From Brachyspira sp. SAP_772 (GTDB lineage Bacteria > Spirochaetota > Brachyspiria > Brachyspirales > Brachyspiraceae): a stretch of DNA of 64,000 nt. Under the pieces are notes generated by a model. It did not search any database. It was given only the letters and a program-made list of their open reading frames with translations, and was not told the origin of the DNA. Where the stretch lies: assembly GCF_009755885.1 (NCBI RefSeq), contig NZ_VYIX01000001.1, positions 826,044 to 890,043 of the forward strand. Direction: 5' to 3'. The position numbers and the translations under genes were made by a program. Shown one piece after another: positions 53,296 to 63,024 of the stretch; position 1 is the first letter of the stretch, and every line of letters begins with the position of its first letter.

Positions 53296-53802
53296 ATGAA
53301 TGATATTGTTTTGGAAAATTTAAAAGAAGAAGATATTTGTATGTTTAAAAATAAATTACAGGAATCTTTTATATTTGGTGCCAAAAAGTATTTTGAAGAA
53401 AATATATCAAATAAAATTCCTCAAGAGAAAGTTATTGATGAAGTATTAAATTTAGAAGGAGTACATTCTTATCATTTAGTTCTTAATAATGAAAAAATTG
53501 GAGGAGCTATAGTAGAAATAAATAATGAAACTAATAATAATAAACTTCATTTCTTTTTTATATATCCAGAACACCAAAATAAAAAAATAGGATATTTATC
53601 TTGGAAAGCTATAGAAAATAAATATCCAAATACAAAAACTTGGACATGTTATACTCCATATTTTAACAAACATAATATTAATTTTTATATAAATAAATGC
53701 GGTTTTTATATAGTTGCTTTTTATAATCAATATAATAAACTTGAAGGAATGGATGGCGGTCCTAAAGAGTTTTTTAAATTTGAAAAAGCTGTAAATAACT
53801 AA
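53296..53802 (+). CDS. GNAT-family N-acetyltransferase inserted between parA and parB
   Basis: A 168-residue protein. The GNAT core is visible as VHSYHLVLNNEKIGGAIVEIN, KLHFFFIYPEHQNKKIGYLSWKAIE (acetyl-CoA loop region; QNKKIGY in place of the common Q/RxxGxG/A) and NFYINKCGFYIVAF. The strict acetyl-CoA loop glycine pattern is weak. Substrate unknown. It lies 29 bases after parA and 37 before parB on the same strand. Confidence 0.8.
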   Translation: MNDIVLENLKEEDICMFKNKLQESFIFGAKKYFEENISNKIPQEKVIDEVLNLEGVHSYHLVLNNEKIGGAIVEINNETNNNKLHFFFIYPEHQNKKIGYLSWKAIENKYPNTKTWTCYTPYFNKHNINFYINKCGFYIVAFYNQYNKLEGMDGGPKEFFKFEKAVNN

Positions 53803-53839
53803 TATAATTTATTAGTTAAATAAAATTAAAAGGATTTAT

Positions 53840-54787
53840 ATGAGCAGAAAAGGCGGACTTGGCGGTCAGGGTATGAATGCCTTAATAAAATCTACCGATA
53901 AAGAAATAAAAAAAGCTGTTGAAGAAGCTGAAAAAAATGGAATATTAGAAATAGATATATCACTTATAGATGTTAATCCAGATCAGCCTAGAAAGGTTTT
54001 TAATGAAGAAGAAATTAAAGGGCTTGCTGAATCTATAAAAGAAAATGGGCTTATAAACCCTGTTACATTAAGAGAAAAAGATGGGAAATATCAAATAATA
54101 TCTGGGGAGAGAAGATTTAGAGCATTTAAATATCTAAATAAAGATAAAGTACCAGCATTAGTATTAAAAAATATACCAGACTCCAAAATGCTCGAACTTA
54201 CACTTGTAGAAAATATTCAAAGAGCAGATTTAAACGCAATAGAAATAGCAAGAAGCTACAAAAAATTAATATATGATTTAAATATCAAACAAGAAGAATT
54301 GGCTAATAGAGTTGGTAAAAGCAGAAGCACTATTTCAAACTCTATGAGAATATTAGAGTTAAATGAAAATATACAAAACTTAATATTAGAAAACAAACTT
54401 ACAGAAGGACATGCTAGAACAATACTTTCTTTTAGTGACAATGATGAAGAGAGAGATTTATTTGCAAAAGAAATAATAGAAAAAGGATATTCTGTAAGAG
54501 AATGTGAAAAAATAGTAAAAGAAAAAAAAGAAGTAGTAAAAGATAATAATGATACTCAAAATCAAAATGTAAAAAAAGAACATAAAAAAGACCCTAATAT
54601 AAAAAAATTAGAAAATGATTTGGAGAAAATATTTTCTACAAAAGTTAATGTAATAGATAAAGAAGGCAAAGAAGGTAAAATTATAATAGAATATTATAGT
54701 GCTGATGATTTATCTAGAATAATGGATATACTCGATAATGTTCATAATATTAATACCAACTCTATTAAGCATACTATAGAATATTAG
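53840..54787 (+). CDS. parB: Chromosome-partitioning protein ParB
   Basis: A 315-residue protein. It has the N-terminal GLGGQGMNALI tail, ISLIDVNPDQPRKVFNEEEI, the CTP-binding ISGERRFRAFKYL box with LTLVENIQRADLNAIE, the HTH QEELANRVGKSRSTISNSMRIL and a C-terminal dimerisation region. It binds parS sites and spreads as a CTP-loaded clamp. I saw no canonical 16-bp parS palindrome in the window by eye. The DUF4384 gene follows after 10 bases. Confidence 0.95.
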   Translation: MSRKGGLGGQGMNALIKSTDKEIKKAVEEAEKNGILEIDISLIDVNPDQPRKVFNEEEIKGLAESIKENGLINPVTLREKDGKYQIISGERRFRAFKYLNKDKVPALVLKNIPDSKMLELTLVENIQRADLNAIEIARSYKKLIYDLNIKQEELANRVGKSRSTISNSMRILELNENIQNLILENKLTEGHARTILSFSDNDEERDLFAKEIIEKGYSVRECEKIVKEKKEVVKDNNDTQNQNVKKEHKKDPNIKKLENDLEKIFSTKVNVIDKEGKEGKIIIEYYSADDLSRIMDILDNVHNINTNSIKHTIEY

Positions 54788-54797
54788 GAGATATTTT

Positions 54798-55982
54798 TTG
54801 AAATTAAAAGTTCTAATTATATTGCTGTTAAATATATTTTGTTTATATTCAAGAGAACAATTAAAAATATCTATAGTAGATTTGAACTATGAATTAAAAA
54901 ATAACTCTCCTTTAAGAAAAGATATTGTAAGAACACTAAATCGTTTTGCCTACCTAAAACACCCCTACACTATCACAGTAGATAGAGCTAAAAAACGCTT
55001 ATTCAAAACAGATGAATTAACATTAGAGCAGGGGCTCACTGTAGCATCAAATTTAAAAGTGAATGTTGCAATTATAATGGACAGCGAACTAAAACTAAAA
55101 AATACTAATAATATATCAACTAATAATTTAGCTACAAACAATATAACAAATATATTACTAACAAATGAAAATATTCAATCTTACTCTAATGAAATATCAA
55201 ATGCATTAGATAAAATAAATGATTCAGAAAAAAAAGAATTAAATGATATAATAGAAGAAAAATTAGGAGACCCTTCAAACACTAATAACACAGCAACAAA
55301 TCAGTATGAACTTTTTTATAACTTCACAGTAATAGATATAACAAAAAATGAAACTCTAAAAGAATATAAGTCTATAGCATCAAATCAGGCTAATTCTAAA
55401 GTTAATGAAATTGGAACTTATTTAGAATTTTATTTTGCCAAAAGCTTATTAGATTCCATTACCAATGAAAATAGTGATATTAATTTAAACTTTGAAATAG
55501 AGAGAATTACATCAAGCAATGAAAGTATTATTATAAAAAATAGCGGTGAAATAATAGAAAATGAAACATTTAAAATAAAATTTAATTCAACAGAGGATGG
55601 TTATTTATATATATTAGCCTTACAAAATGACGGCAATATTATCTTAATGCATCCTAATGATTTTAATAATTATGTAGAAAACAATAATGTTCAAAAAAAC
55701 AATATTGATTCTAATATAGAATATACCATTCCTCCAGAAGATTCTATTTTTAAAATGGTTGTTTCTGCTCCGTTTGGTTTGGATAGTTTTTACGCTATAT
55801 TTTTGAAAAATGAAGCTATATGGTTAGAAGAGCAATATTTTAGCGGAGAAGGGTTTAAATCTGGAAATAAAACTAGACTTGCTGAAATGGTGACAAAATT
55901 AAAATCTTCTCTCAAATTAAAACTTTCTAATGATTGGCAAATATCTAAAATATATATTACTTCTAAACCAGAAATTCAATAA
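54798..55982 (+). CDS. Exported DUF4384-domain protein
   Basis: A 394-residue protein starting at TTG 54798 with GGAG 7 bases before. A signal peptide (MKLKVLIILLLNIFCLYS) is followed by an N-terminal alpha/beta region, a low-complexity Asn/Thr/Ser-rich linker (about 105-175) and a C-terminal DUF4384 domain (about 245-370: ETFKIKFNSTEDGYLYILALQNDGNIILMHPN...). DUF4384 domains occur in exported proteins and kinase or peptidase fusions; the function is unknown. Co-directional and tightly spaced with parB. Confidence 0.75.
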   Translation: MKLKVLIILLLNIFCLYSREQLKISIVDLNYELKNNSPLRKDIVRTLNRFAYLKHPYTITVDRAKKRLFKTDELTLEQGLTVASNLKVNVAIIMDSELKLKNTNNISTNNLATNNITNILLTNENIQSYSNEISNALDKINDSEKKELNDIIEEKLGDPSNTNNTATNQYELFYNFTVIDITKNETLKEYKSIASNQANSKVNEIGTYLEFYFAKSLLDSITNENSDINLNFEIERITSSNESIIIKNSGEIIENETFKIKFNSTEDGYLYILALQNDGNIILMHPNDFNNYVENNNVQKNNIDSNIEYTIPPEDSIFKMVVSAPFGLDSFYAIFLKNEAIWLEEQYFSGEGFKSGNKTRLAEMVTKLKSSLKLKLSNDWQISKIYITSKPEIQ

Positions 55983-55984
55983 AT

Positions 55985-56012
55985 TTGCATTTTTTCATAT
56001 CTGTATTATAAT
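55985..56012 (+). promoter_or_regulatory. Promoter of the chemoreceptor gene
   Basis: TTGCAT (55985-55990), 16-bp spacer, TATAAT (56007-56012). The ATG is at 56043, leader about 24 nt. It starts right after the DUF4384 stop. Confidence 0.55.
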
Positions 56013-56042
56013 TTCATAATATTTTTAATTTTAGGATTTGCA

Positions 56043-57839
56043 ATGAAAAAAGGTTTAATGTTTAAGTTTATTTTAACTTTTTCAATATTTTTATTTACAT
56101 CATTTATATTAATATATATTATTTATAAACCAATATATATAAATAAATTTTTAAAAGAAAAACATTTTCAAACCCTAAACTTAAAAAATATAACTGAAGG
56201 ACAAATTAACGAAATAAAAAACACAGTAAACACAGTAGTAAATAACCTCGAAGCAAACCCTAATATAGAAACCATAGGAAACTTTTTTACCAATATTGCT
56301 AAATCACATACAGGTTATTTAAATGTATATTATGGTGAAACAGTTCCATATTCTCAAGGCGGTATTTTTATTAATACATTAACCGAATATGATCGCTCTT
56401 ATGATCAAACTTCAAGAGATTGGTATAAAAGTGCTGTTTTAACTAATGATGTTTATATAAGCGAACCTTATATAGATTTTATAGTAAATGAACTTACTGT
56501 TACATTTAGTAAGGCTGCTTATACTAATAATTCTTTAGTTGGGGTATTTGCTATAGATTTTACAGATATTAATGGAATAGTTGAAAATGCAAAAAGCAAT
56601 TTTGATGGTGAATGTAATATAGTATCAAAAGAAGGAATTTATATAACGCATGATGACAAGAACTATTTATTAAATAAAGACAATAATTTATTTACAGACC
56701 CATTATTTACTGATTTTAAAGACAATTTTTCTTCACACTTCAATGAGATAAAAATATACAAAAATCAATGGTACAGCATACAAACTCTCTCTAACGCTCC
56801 TTGGATAATTGTTTTTAAGGGAGATGCTAGAAGTATTAATATTCAATTTCATTTAATAATGCTTATTATACTATTAATTATGATAGCTTTAATTATTATT
56901 GAAGCTTTACTTATATCAAAAGTAATTAAGCCTTTAAATCATTCTATAGAAATAATAGACTTAATGAAAGAAGGCAATTTTAATAGTAACTTCAATAAAA
57001 AAGATTTAGCATTAAAAGATGAGTCAGGCCATTTAACTAATTCTTTAAATGATATGCAAGACAAAATTTCTCAAATAGTCTATGGCATAAAATCACATAT
57101 GGACGGCATTAAAAACTCTACAGCTCAAATATCTGACGGTATTTATAATTTATCTGATAGAACTTCATCTCAGGCTGCTGCTATAGAGGAAATAACAAGT
57201 TCTATAGAAAGCCTTTTTAACTCAATATCTGAAACATCAAAACATAGCAATTTAGCAAAAGATATGGGTATAAAAGTAGCAGATTATTCAAAAAGCGGAG
57301 TTGAAGCAGTAAATAAAATATCTAATAATATGTATGATATATCATCTTCAAGCAAAGAGATTTCAAATATTACAAAACTTATACAAGACATTGCCTTACA
57401 AACAAATATTTTAGCATTAAATGCCGCAGTAGAAGCAGCCCGTGCTGGTGAACAAGGTAAGGGATTTGCTGTAGTTGCTTTAGAAATTAGAAACTTAGCT
57501 AATAATGTTAATGAGGCAGCAGGTAATATAACCAACATTATAGAAAAAACTTTATCTAAAATAGATGTAGGATATGAATCTGTTACACACTCTTTAGAGA
57601 TACTTTCAAAAATAGAAAACTCAGCTAATGAAGTATCTAATATTCTTTTGGAAGTATATAATTCTGTATCTACAGAAGAGAACAGTGTAAAAGAAATTAA
57701 TTTAGCTATGAATGAATTAAATACTATAACTCAAGAAAACTCACAGCTTGTTCATCAAAGTTCTATTTTGGGCAAAGAAGTAGCAGATGATACTTTAAAT
57801 GTGCATAATAAGTTAGAGTATTTTAAATTAAAGCCTTAA
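56043..57839 (+). CDS. Methyl-accepting chemotaxis protein (dCache sensor)
   Basis: A 598-residue transducer. Helix 1 (about 9-31) is followed by an extracytoplasmic double-Cache domain (about 40-275, with [13 protein letters not shown] near the ligand pocket), helix 2 (about 276-298), HAMP and a signalling domain. The highly conserved tip is intact ([21 protein letters not shown], near residue 450, then [17 protein letters not shown]). It binds CheA/CheW in the receptor array. The DWYK motif is typical of dCache domains that sense amino acids and other small ligands; the ligand is unknown. Confidence 0.95.
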   Translation: MKKGLMFKFILTFSIFLFTSFILIYIIYKPIYINKFLKEKHFQTLNLKNITEGQINEIKNTVNTVVNNLEANPNIETIGNFFTNIAKSHTGYLNVYYGETVPYSQGGIFINTLTEYDRSYDQTSRDWYKSAVLTNDVYISEPYIDFIVNELTVTFSKAAYTNNSLVGVFAIDFTDINGIVENAKSNFDGECNIVSKEGIYITHDDKNYLLNKDNNLFTDPLFTDFKDNFSSHFNEIKIYKNQWYSIQTLSNAPWIIVFKGDARSINIQFHLIMLIILLIMIALIIIEALLISKVIKPLNHSIEIIDLMKEGNFNSNFNKKDLALKDESGHLTNSLNDMQDKISQIVYGIKSHMDGIKNSTAQISDGIYNLSDRTSSQAAAIEEITSSIESLFNSISETSKHSNLAKDMGIKVADYSKSGVEAVNKISNNMYDISSSSKEISNITKLIQDIALQTNILALNAAVEAARAGEQGKGFAVVALEIRNLANNVNEAAGNITNIIEKTLSKIDVGYESVTHSLEILSKIENSANEVSNILLEVYNSVSTEENSVKEINLAMNELNTITQENSQLVHQSSILGKEVADDTLNVHNKLEYFKLKP

Positions 57840-57843
57840 ACAT

Positions 57844-58881
57844 TTACTCTTTACTAAGATAAACTGTTGTTGAAGGGAATGCAAAGTTAGCATTAATCTT
57901 AGCAAACTCTTCTACTAGTTTATAGTTAATGCTTTCTACAACTTTTACAAATTCAGCATAGTCTGAAACATTAACATAATATATAACTTCAAAATTTAAT
58001 GAGGAATCAGCAAACTCTACAAATCTTGCACTAGAAAATGTGGTAGAGCTTTCACTTTCAATAATACTTTTAACTAAATCAGGTATTTTTTTCAGTGTTT
58101 CTAATGGAGTGGAATATTCAACCCCCAATACCATATATTTTCTTCTTCTTTCTAATACCCTATAGTTTTGTATTCTTGAAGCTAGTAAATTAGTATTAGA
58201 TATTAAAAGCTGCTCTCCTGTGTTTCTTCTTATACGAGTAGATTTTATTCCAATATACTCAACAGTACCTAAATCTTGGTCAATCTGTATAAAATCACCT
58301 TTCAAAAAAGGTTTATCAAAAACTATAACAAAATAATTGAATAAGTCAGCTATTATACTCTGAGCAGCAAATGCAACAGCCACACCGCCAATACCAAGAC
58401 CAGTAATAAATGTAGTAACATTAACTCCCACATTTGAAAGTATAGTTAAAATACCAACTATCCATACTACAACTTTTGTTAAAGTAATTATACCGTCAGA
58501 TAAAATAACATTTTTTCTCTGCGATAAATAATTATCTGTAAAATTGGTTATAACATCACATATAAATAATACAGAGAAAACAATTATACATACAGCTAAT
58601 ATTTTACCCCAATATCCTCCTAATACCTTAGGCAATACTAATGTAGATTTTGCTATAGCTAAAGAAGCCACCAATATAACAGGTAAACTTCTCTTTCTTA
58701 CACTTCTTGCTAAAGCGAAAAAAAATGAATTCTGAAATTTAACATTTACCTTTAATAATAGTCTTACTAAAATTAGAAGGCTAATTCTCATTATAGCAAA
58801 ACTTCCAATAAATAATGCCAAAGAAATTAAATATTTAAATAAGCTGTTTCCATAAAAAACTGTCTCTTTTAGGTATTCCAT
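57844..58881 (-). CDS. MscS-type mechanosensitive channel
   Basis: A 345-residue small-conductance channel that releases solutes under osmotic down-shift. It has about four to five helices in the first half. The pore-lining helix is GLGIGGVAVAFAAQSIIADLF with Gly/Ala packing, followed by the beta-domain start VFDKPFLKGDFIQIDQDLGTVEYIG and the alpha/beta cage. GGAG precedes the ATG. The last codons are 4 bases from the chemoreceptor stop (convergent). Confidence 0.93.
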   Translation of the reverse strand: MEYLKETVFYGNSLFKYLISLALFIGSFAIMRISLLILVRLLLKVNVKFQNSFFFALARSVRKRSLPVILVASLAIAKSTLVLPKVLGGYWGKILAVCIIVFSVLFICDVITNFTDNYLSQRKNVILSDGIITLTKVVVWIVGILTILSNVGVNVTTFITGLGIGGVAVAFAAQSIIADLFNYFVIVFDKPFLKGDFIQIDQDLGTVEYIGIKSTRIRRNTGEQLLISNTNLLASRIQNYRVLERRRKYMVLGVEYSTPLETLKKIPDLVKSIIESESSTTFSSARFVEFADSSLNFEVIYYVNVSDYAEFVKVVESINYKLVEEFAKINANFAFPSTTVYLSKE

Positions 58882-58960
58882 TAGAACTCCAAACTAATTG
58901 TTTTCATCATATTATATATGTATTTTTAAATATTTAAATATTAAAATATAAAAAATATAA

Positions 58961-60901
58961 TTAATGATTATGCCCACAGTCACAGCTTGTTACTTTTATA
59001 TCTATATTTTTAGCACTTACATTTTCAATATTTGATTTCTCACCTATTGGATAAAGAAGCCTCAAAGCATTAAGTACAACTATAACTGTAACACCAGTAT
59101 CAGCAAATATCGCAAGAGCTATAGAAGCAAGCCCAAAAGCTCCTAATATTATAGCACCAAATTTAATTACTAAAGCAAGCAATATATTTTCTAAAACAAC
59201 AATATGATTCTTTTTAGCAAGTTTAATAATAGCAGCAACTTTTGAAGGCTTATCATCCATTATAATAACATCAGCATTTTCTATAGCAGCATCAGAGCCA
59301 AGCCCGCCCATAGCAATACCAATATCAGCACGTGCCAAAGAAGGAGCATCGTTTATACCGTCACCTACAAATATTGAAACTTTACTCTCTTTCATCATAC
59401 CTTCTAATACATTTACTTTCTCTTCAGGTAAACAACCTCCATTAAATGATTGTATATTATTCTCTTTTGCAAATGAGCTAACACGTTCTATATTATCGCC
59501 GCTAATTAATGCAGTTTCTATATTCATAGAGTTTAATAAATCAATAGCCTCTTTAGTATCTTCTTTTATAATATCATCAATATAAAAAGCACCCGCATAT
59601 TTACCATCTATTGAAAGATAAACATTAAATTTATTGTTAATATCATCTGGAAGATTTATATTATTTTGTTTTAATAAATCAAGCTTTCCTATTAAAATAT
59701 TTTTGCCTTCAATAATTGATGCTGAGCCTTTACCTCTAATATCTTTATGTGATGTTATTAGGCTTTCATTTATATTATGATTTTTTTTGTAATGCTCTAC
59801 TATAGATATTGCTATAGGGTGAGAAGAGCCTATTTCTGCCAAAGCAGCATATTTAATTAATGTATCATCATCATATATACCAGCATTCTCTATCTCTCTT
59901 ATATAAAACTTACCTTTAGTGAGAGTTCCTGTTTTGTCAAATATTACCTTTTTAGTTTGAGCAAGCAAATCTAAAAATACTCCGCCTTTAACCATTATAC
60001 CAAATTTAGAAGCTCGTCCTATAGAAGCAAAATATGTTAAAGGAATACCAACCATAAAAGCACAAGGACAAGAAACTACAAGTAATGTAAGCGAACGGGC
60101 AAACCAATCATTAAAAAACTCTCTTCCATATACTATAGTAGGTATTATAGTAAGCAAAATAGCACCAAATACAACTATAGGAGTATATATTCCAGCAAAC
60201 TTTGTAATGAATTGTTCTATGTTAGCTTTTCTATTTTGAGATTCTTGAACTAATTTTAGTATTTTTGCTATTGAAGACTCTGCATACACTCTAATTACTT
60301 TTGCTTTTATACTGCTTTCTCCGTTTATAGTGCCAGCTAAAATTTCATCATTAACCTTTACATCTTTTGGCATGCTCTCTCCGGTTAAAGCTTTAGTATC
60401 AAGCCAGCTTTCCCCTTCATAAATAACAGCATCTAAAGGCACTTTCTCAAAAGGATTAATCAATATATTGTCATTTATATTAACTTTTGAAATATCAACT
60501 TTTTGTATACTTCCGTCTTCTTTTATGATATTAGCAAAATCTGCCCTTATGGACATAAGTGCTGCTATTGTTCTTTTAGATTTATCAACTGCCATATCTT
60601 CAAAATATTCACCTATTCTGTAGAAAAGAAGTACTGCCAAAGCTTCAGGTAATTGATGAAGTATTATAGCACCAACTGTAGCAATGCTCATAAGAAAACT
60701 CTCTCTCATAAACTTGCCCTTAACAAAATCTAATACAGCATTTTTAAAAACTTCTCTGCCTAAAATAAAATAAGGTATAAAAAATATTATATATTCTACT
60801 ACACCATGAATTTTATTATGCAAAGCATTAAGTAAAACTAAAACAACTAATGAAATAGTAATTTCACTAATAAATAAAATTTTTTCTTTATTCTTTAACA
60901 T
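58961..60901 (-). CDS. CPx-type heavy-metal (Zn/Cd/Pb) exporting P-type ATPase
   Basis: Started at 60901 (646 residues), because GGGGG lies 7 bases before this ATG; earlier in-frame ATGs at 60907 and 60919 sit on or upstream of that site. Motifs: LTGES, SCPCA in the transport helix, DKTGTLTKG (phosphorylated Asp), SSHPIA and GDGINDAPSLARADIG. The SPC/CPC motif points to Zn(II)/Cd(II)/Pb(II) export. It lacks the usual N-terminal CxxC metal-binding domain but has a C-terminal TSCDCGHNH tail. It overlaps its regulator gene by 14 bases. Confidence 0.93.
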   Translation of the reverse strand: MLKNKEKILFISEITISLVVLVLLNALHNKIHGVVEYIIFFIPYFILGREVFKNAVLDFVKGKFMRESFLMSIATVGAIILHQLPEALAVLLFYRIGEYFEDMAVDKSKRTIAALMSIRADFANIIKEDGSIQKVDISKVNINDNILINPFEKVPLDAVIYEGESWLDTKALTGESMPKDVKVNDEILAGTINGESSIKAKVIRVYAESSIAKILKLVQESQNRKANIEQFITKFAGIYTPIVVFGAILLTIIPTIVYGREFFNDWFARSLTLLVVSCPCAFMVGIPLTYFASIGRASKFGIMVKGGVFLDLLAQTKKVIFDKTGTLTKGKFYIREIENAGIYDDDTLIKYAALAEIGSSHPIAISIVEHYKKNHNINESLITSHKDIRGKGSASIIEGKNILIGKLDLLKQNNINLPDDINNKFNVYLSIDGKYAGAFYIDDIIKEDTKEAIDLLNSMNIETALISGDNIERVSSFAKENNIQSFNGGCLPEEKVNVLEGMMKESKVSIFVGDGINDAPSLARADIGIAMGGLGSDAAIENADVIIMDDKPSKVAAIIKLAKKNHIVVLENILLALVIKFGAIILGAFGLASIALAIFADTGVTVIVVLNALRLLYPIGEKSNIENVSAKNIDIKVTSCDCGHNH

Positions 60902-61271
60902 GCTCATACCCCCAAGCATAAATTTTTTCTATATGTTCATCATCAAGCCTATAAAATACATGAAGCCCAATTTTTCTTTTTTTCACTACCCTAGCCTGCC
61001 ATAACATCTTTAAATGCTGAGACACAGAAGGCTGCTTCATATCAAGCAAAGATACTAATTCATGAACGCATAACTCCTTTTCACTTAAAACAGATATTAT
61101 TTTCAGCCTAGTAGGGTCAGAAAATACGGAAAAGAAATTAGCTAAAACCGAAAACTCATCATCATTTGGAAGTTTTGGTATAAAAGAAGATATATTCTCT
61201 TCTTTTGTGTTAATTTCACAATTATCTTCATAGCTTTCTATAAAGTTTTGTTGTTTATTATTTTTTTTCAT
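60888..61271 (-). CDS. ArsR/SmtB-family metal-sensing repressor
   Basis: A 127-residue winged-helix regulator. The core is FFSVFSDPTRLKIISVLSEKELCVHELVSLLDMKQPSVSQHLKML. Cys-Val-His in ELCVHEL is at the alpha-3 metal site (CVC in ArsR/CadC proteins). The N-terminal extension holds one further Cys (NCEIN). The C-terminal helix with DEHIEKIY and HVKE gives possible alpha-5 ligands. It should repress the ATPase operon until Zn/Cd/Pb binds. Confidence 0.9.
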   Translation of the reverse strand: MKKNNKQQNFIESYEDNCEINTKEENISSFIPKLPNDDEFSVLANFFSVFSDPTRLKIISVLSEKELCVHELVSLLDMKQPSVSQHLKMLWQARVVKKRKIGLHVFYRLDDEHIEKIYAWGYEHVKE

Positions 61272-61292
61272 AAAAACCTATCTCTATATAAC

Positions 61293-61334
61293 TATATTAT
61301 AATATAATAATATACTTATATAAAAAAATGTCAA
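61293..61334 (-). promoter_or_regulatory. Promoter and possible operator of the metal-export operon
   Basis: Minus strand TTGACA (61334-61329), 16-bp spacer, TATTAT (61312-61307). Immediately downstream a perfect 14-bp palindrome TATATTATAATATA (61293-61306) covers the expected start site, a plausible ArsR-type operator. Being AT-only, the palindrome could be chance. Confidence 0.5.
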
Positions 61335-61345
61335 TACCTAAATAT

Positions 61346-61377
61346 AAAAAAAGGAGAGTATAATATCTATACTCCCC
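61346..61377 (-). terminator. Terminator of the SNF symporter gene
   Basis: Stem 61353-61362/61368-61377 (one A-C mismatch, 5-nt loop), then a seven-T run on the minus strand (61352-61346). It also shields the metal-export promoter from readthrough. Confidence 0.85.
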
Positions 61378-61436
61378 AAAAAAATTGTCTATTGTTTTTA
61401 TGTATCAGCTTATTTAATATTCATAAACTAATTTGT

Positions 61437-62819
61437 TCAAGAAAACTTAACAATATAGTTAATTATAAATATTATAAAGATTATTACAGGAAGAACATAA
61501 GTTATATAAACTCTTGTAAATTGAGGAAATTTAATCCCCATACCCATATCAGCTTCCTTTATAAAATTATCCCATCCCCAACCATACTTAGAAACACAAA
61601 ATATTATTATATATATTCCTCCAAGCTCAACTAAATTATATGTAACAATGAAGTCATATAAATCTAAAAAACTAGTTCCATTTCCCATAGGTTGTATAAA
61701 AGATAATACATTAAAGCCTAATGCCGTAGTAGAACCTAAAACAAATACTACAATACCAACTATCACTGAAGATATATTTCTTTTTAAGTTAAACTCAGAC
61801 ATAGTAAAAGCAATCAAGTTTTCAAATACAGTTATAACAGTAGTAAGTGCCGCCATTGATAAAAATACAAAGAAGAGTACTCCCCAAACTCTAGATAAAG
61901 GCATAGAATTAAATATATTAGGTAAAGTAACAAAAGCAAGCCCCGGTCCCTCTCCCGGATTAACCCCAAAAGCAAAACTTGCAGGAAATATAACCAAACC
62001 AGACAAGAAAGCAATCAAAGTATCCAATACTACTATTATAAGAGTTTCATTTGTTATAGTCCTTTCTTTTCCTATATAGCTTCCAAAAATAGTCATACTT
62101 CCTATACCAATACCCAAAGTAAAAAATGCCTGCCCAACAGCTGCATAAACCACTTCAAAAAAGTTTTCTATTCCGCCGTCAAATATTTTACCCAAGTCTG
62201 GAAGCAGGTAGAATTTAACCCCCTCAATAGCATTAGGTAAAGTAACAGCCCTTATTATAAGTATCACTACTATTATAAATAAAGAAGACATCATAAACTT
62301 AGAGTATTTTTCAACTCCCTTCTGAAGCCCAATAAAACATATTATAGTAGCTAATAAAACCGTTACAAATAAACCAGCAACACTAATATAAGGATTAGAA
62401 ATAGTAGCCCCAAAAAGCTCTCCAACCCCTTCGGCACTAAGATTATCTACCCTTCCAACTAACATATAAAAAGCGTATATTATGCTCCAACCTGCAACCG
62501 TAGTATAAAACATCATAAGTATTAAACAGCCTATTATTTGTACATAACCAATTATATGCCATTTATGCCCATCCTTCTCTAATACCTTATAAGACCCCGC
62601 AATATCTCTCTCTCCAGCACGCCCTATACTAAACTCCATTATAAGTATTGGAATACCTACTACTAATAATGATATTATATATATTATAACAAAAGCAGCT
62701 CCGCCATATTTTCCAGTGATGTAGGGAAATCGCCATACATTGCCAAGTCCTATAGCACATCCAGCTGATACAAGCAAAAAACCTAATCTACTTGACAATC
62801 TCTCCCTTTTGGTATCCAT
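61437..62819 (-). CDS. Sodium:neurotransmitter-type (SNF) amino-acid symporter
   Basis: From the ATG at 62819 (GGAG 7 bases before) a 460-residue LeuT-fold transporter. Signatures are SRLGFLLVSAGCAIGLGNVWRFPYITGKYGGAAF (helix 1, with the unwound GNVWRFPY centre) and the conserved GVNPGEGPGLAFVTLPN and TVFENLIAFTMSE segments. It has about eleven to twelve helices. It imports amino acids or tryptophan-like compounds with sodium. It lies alone, with its own terminator. Confidence 0.93.
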   Translation of the reverse strand: MDTKRERLSSRLGFLLVSAGCAIGLGNVWRFPYITGKYGGAAFVIIYIISLLVVGIPILIMEFSIGRAGERDIAGSYKVLEKDGHKWHIIGYVQIIGCLILMMFYTTVAGWSIIYAFYMLVGRVDNLSAEGVGELFGATISNPYISVAGLFVTVLLATIICFIGLQKGVEKYSKFMMSSLFIIVVILIIRAVTLPNAIEGVKFYLLPDLGKIFDGGIENFFEVVYAAVGQAFFTLGIGIGSMTIFGSYIGKERTITNETLIIVVLDTLIAFLSGLVIFPASFAFGVNPGEGPGLAFVTLPNIFNSMPLSRVWGVLFFVFLSMAALTTVITVFENLIAFTMSEFNLKRNISSVIVGIVVFVLGSTTALGFNVLSFIQPMGNGTSFLDLYDFIVTYNLVELGGIYIIIFCVSKYGWGWDNFIKEADMGMGIKFPQFTRVYITYVLPVIIFIIFIINYIVKFS

Positions 62820-62970
62820 CAAAAAACTCCTTTAATAAAATATTGAATGCTATTATACAACATTACAAAATTACTTCAAGTAGTAATTAAGACTTTTTAA
62901 ATAAAATTAAAAATAAATAAAGCATTTTTTTTAAAATACGACACTTATTATGTTGCTATTTTTCGTGATA

Positions 62971-63007
62971 TATGTTAGGTTAACATAATATTATTTTAGT
63001 TAACATA
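62971..63007. promoter_or_regulatory. Palindrome plus repeated half-site upstream of the DUF327 gene
   Basis: TATGTTA (62971-62977), 3-nt GGT, TAACATA (62981-62987) is a perfect 7-bp dyad, and TAACATA recurs at 63001-63007, 20 bp farther on. It has the look of a regulator site near the 63025 start; no clear sigma-70 promoter could be fitted beside it. Confidence 0.5.
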
Positions 63008-63024
63008 ACTCAAAGGATTTTATT

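Noticed and set aside
52290-54800. A parS site (TGTTTCACGTGAAACA-like) near parAB
   Set aside because: None was seen by eye in this segment; a pattern search allowing mismatches over the genome would settle it.
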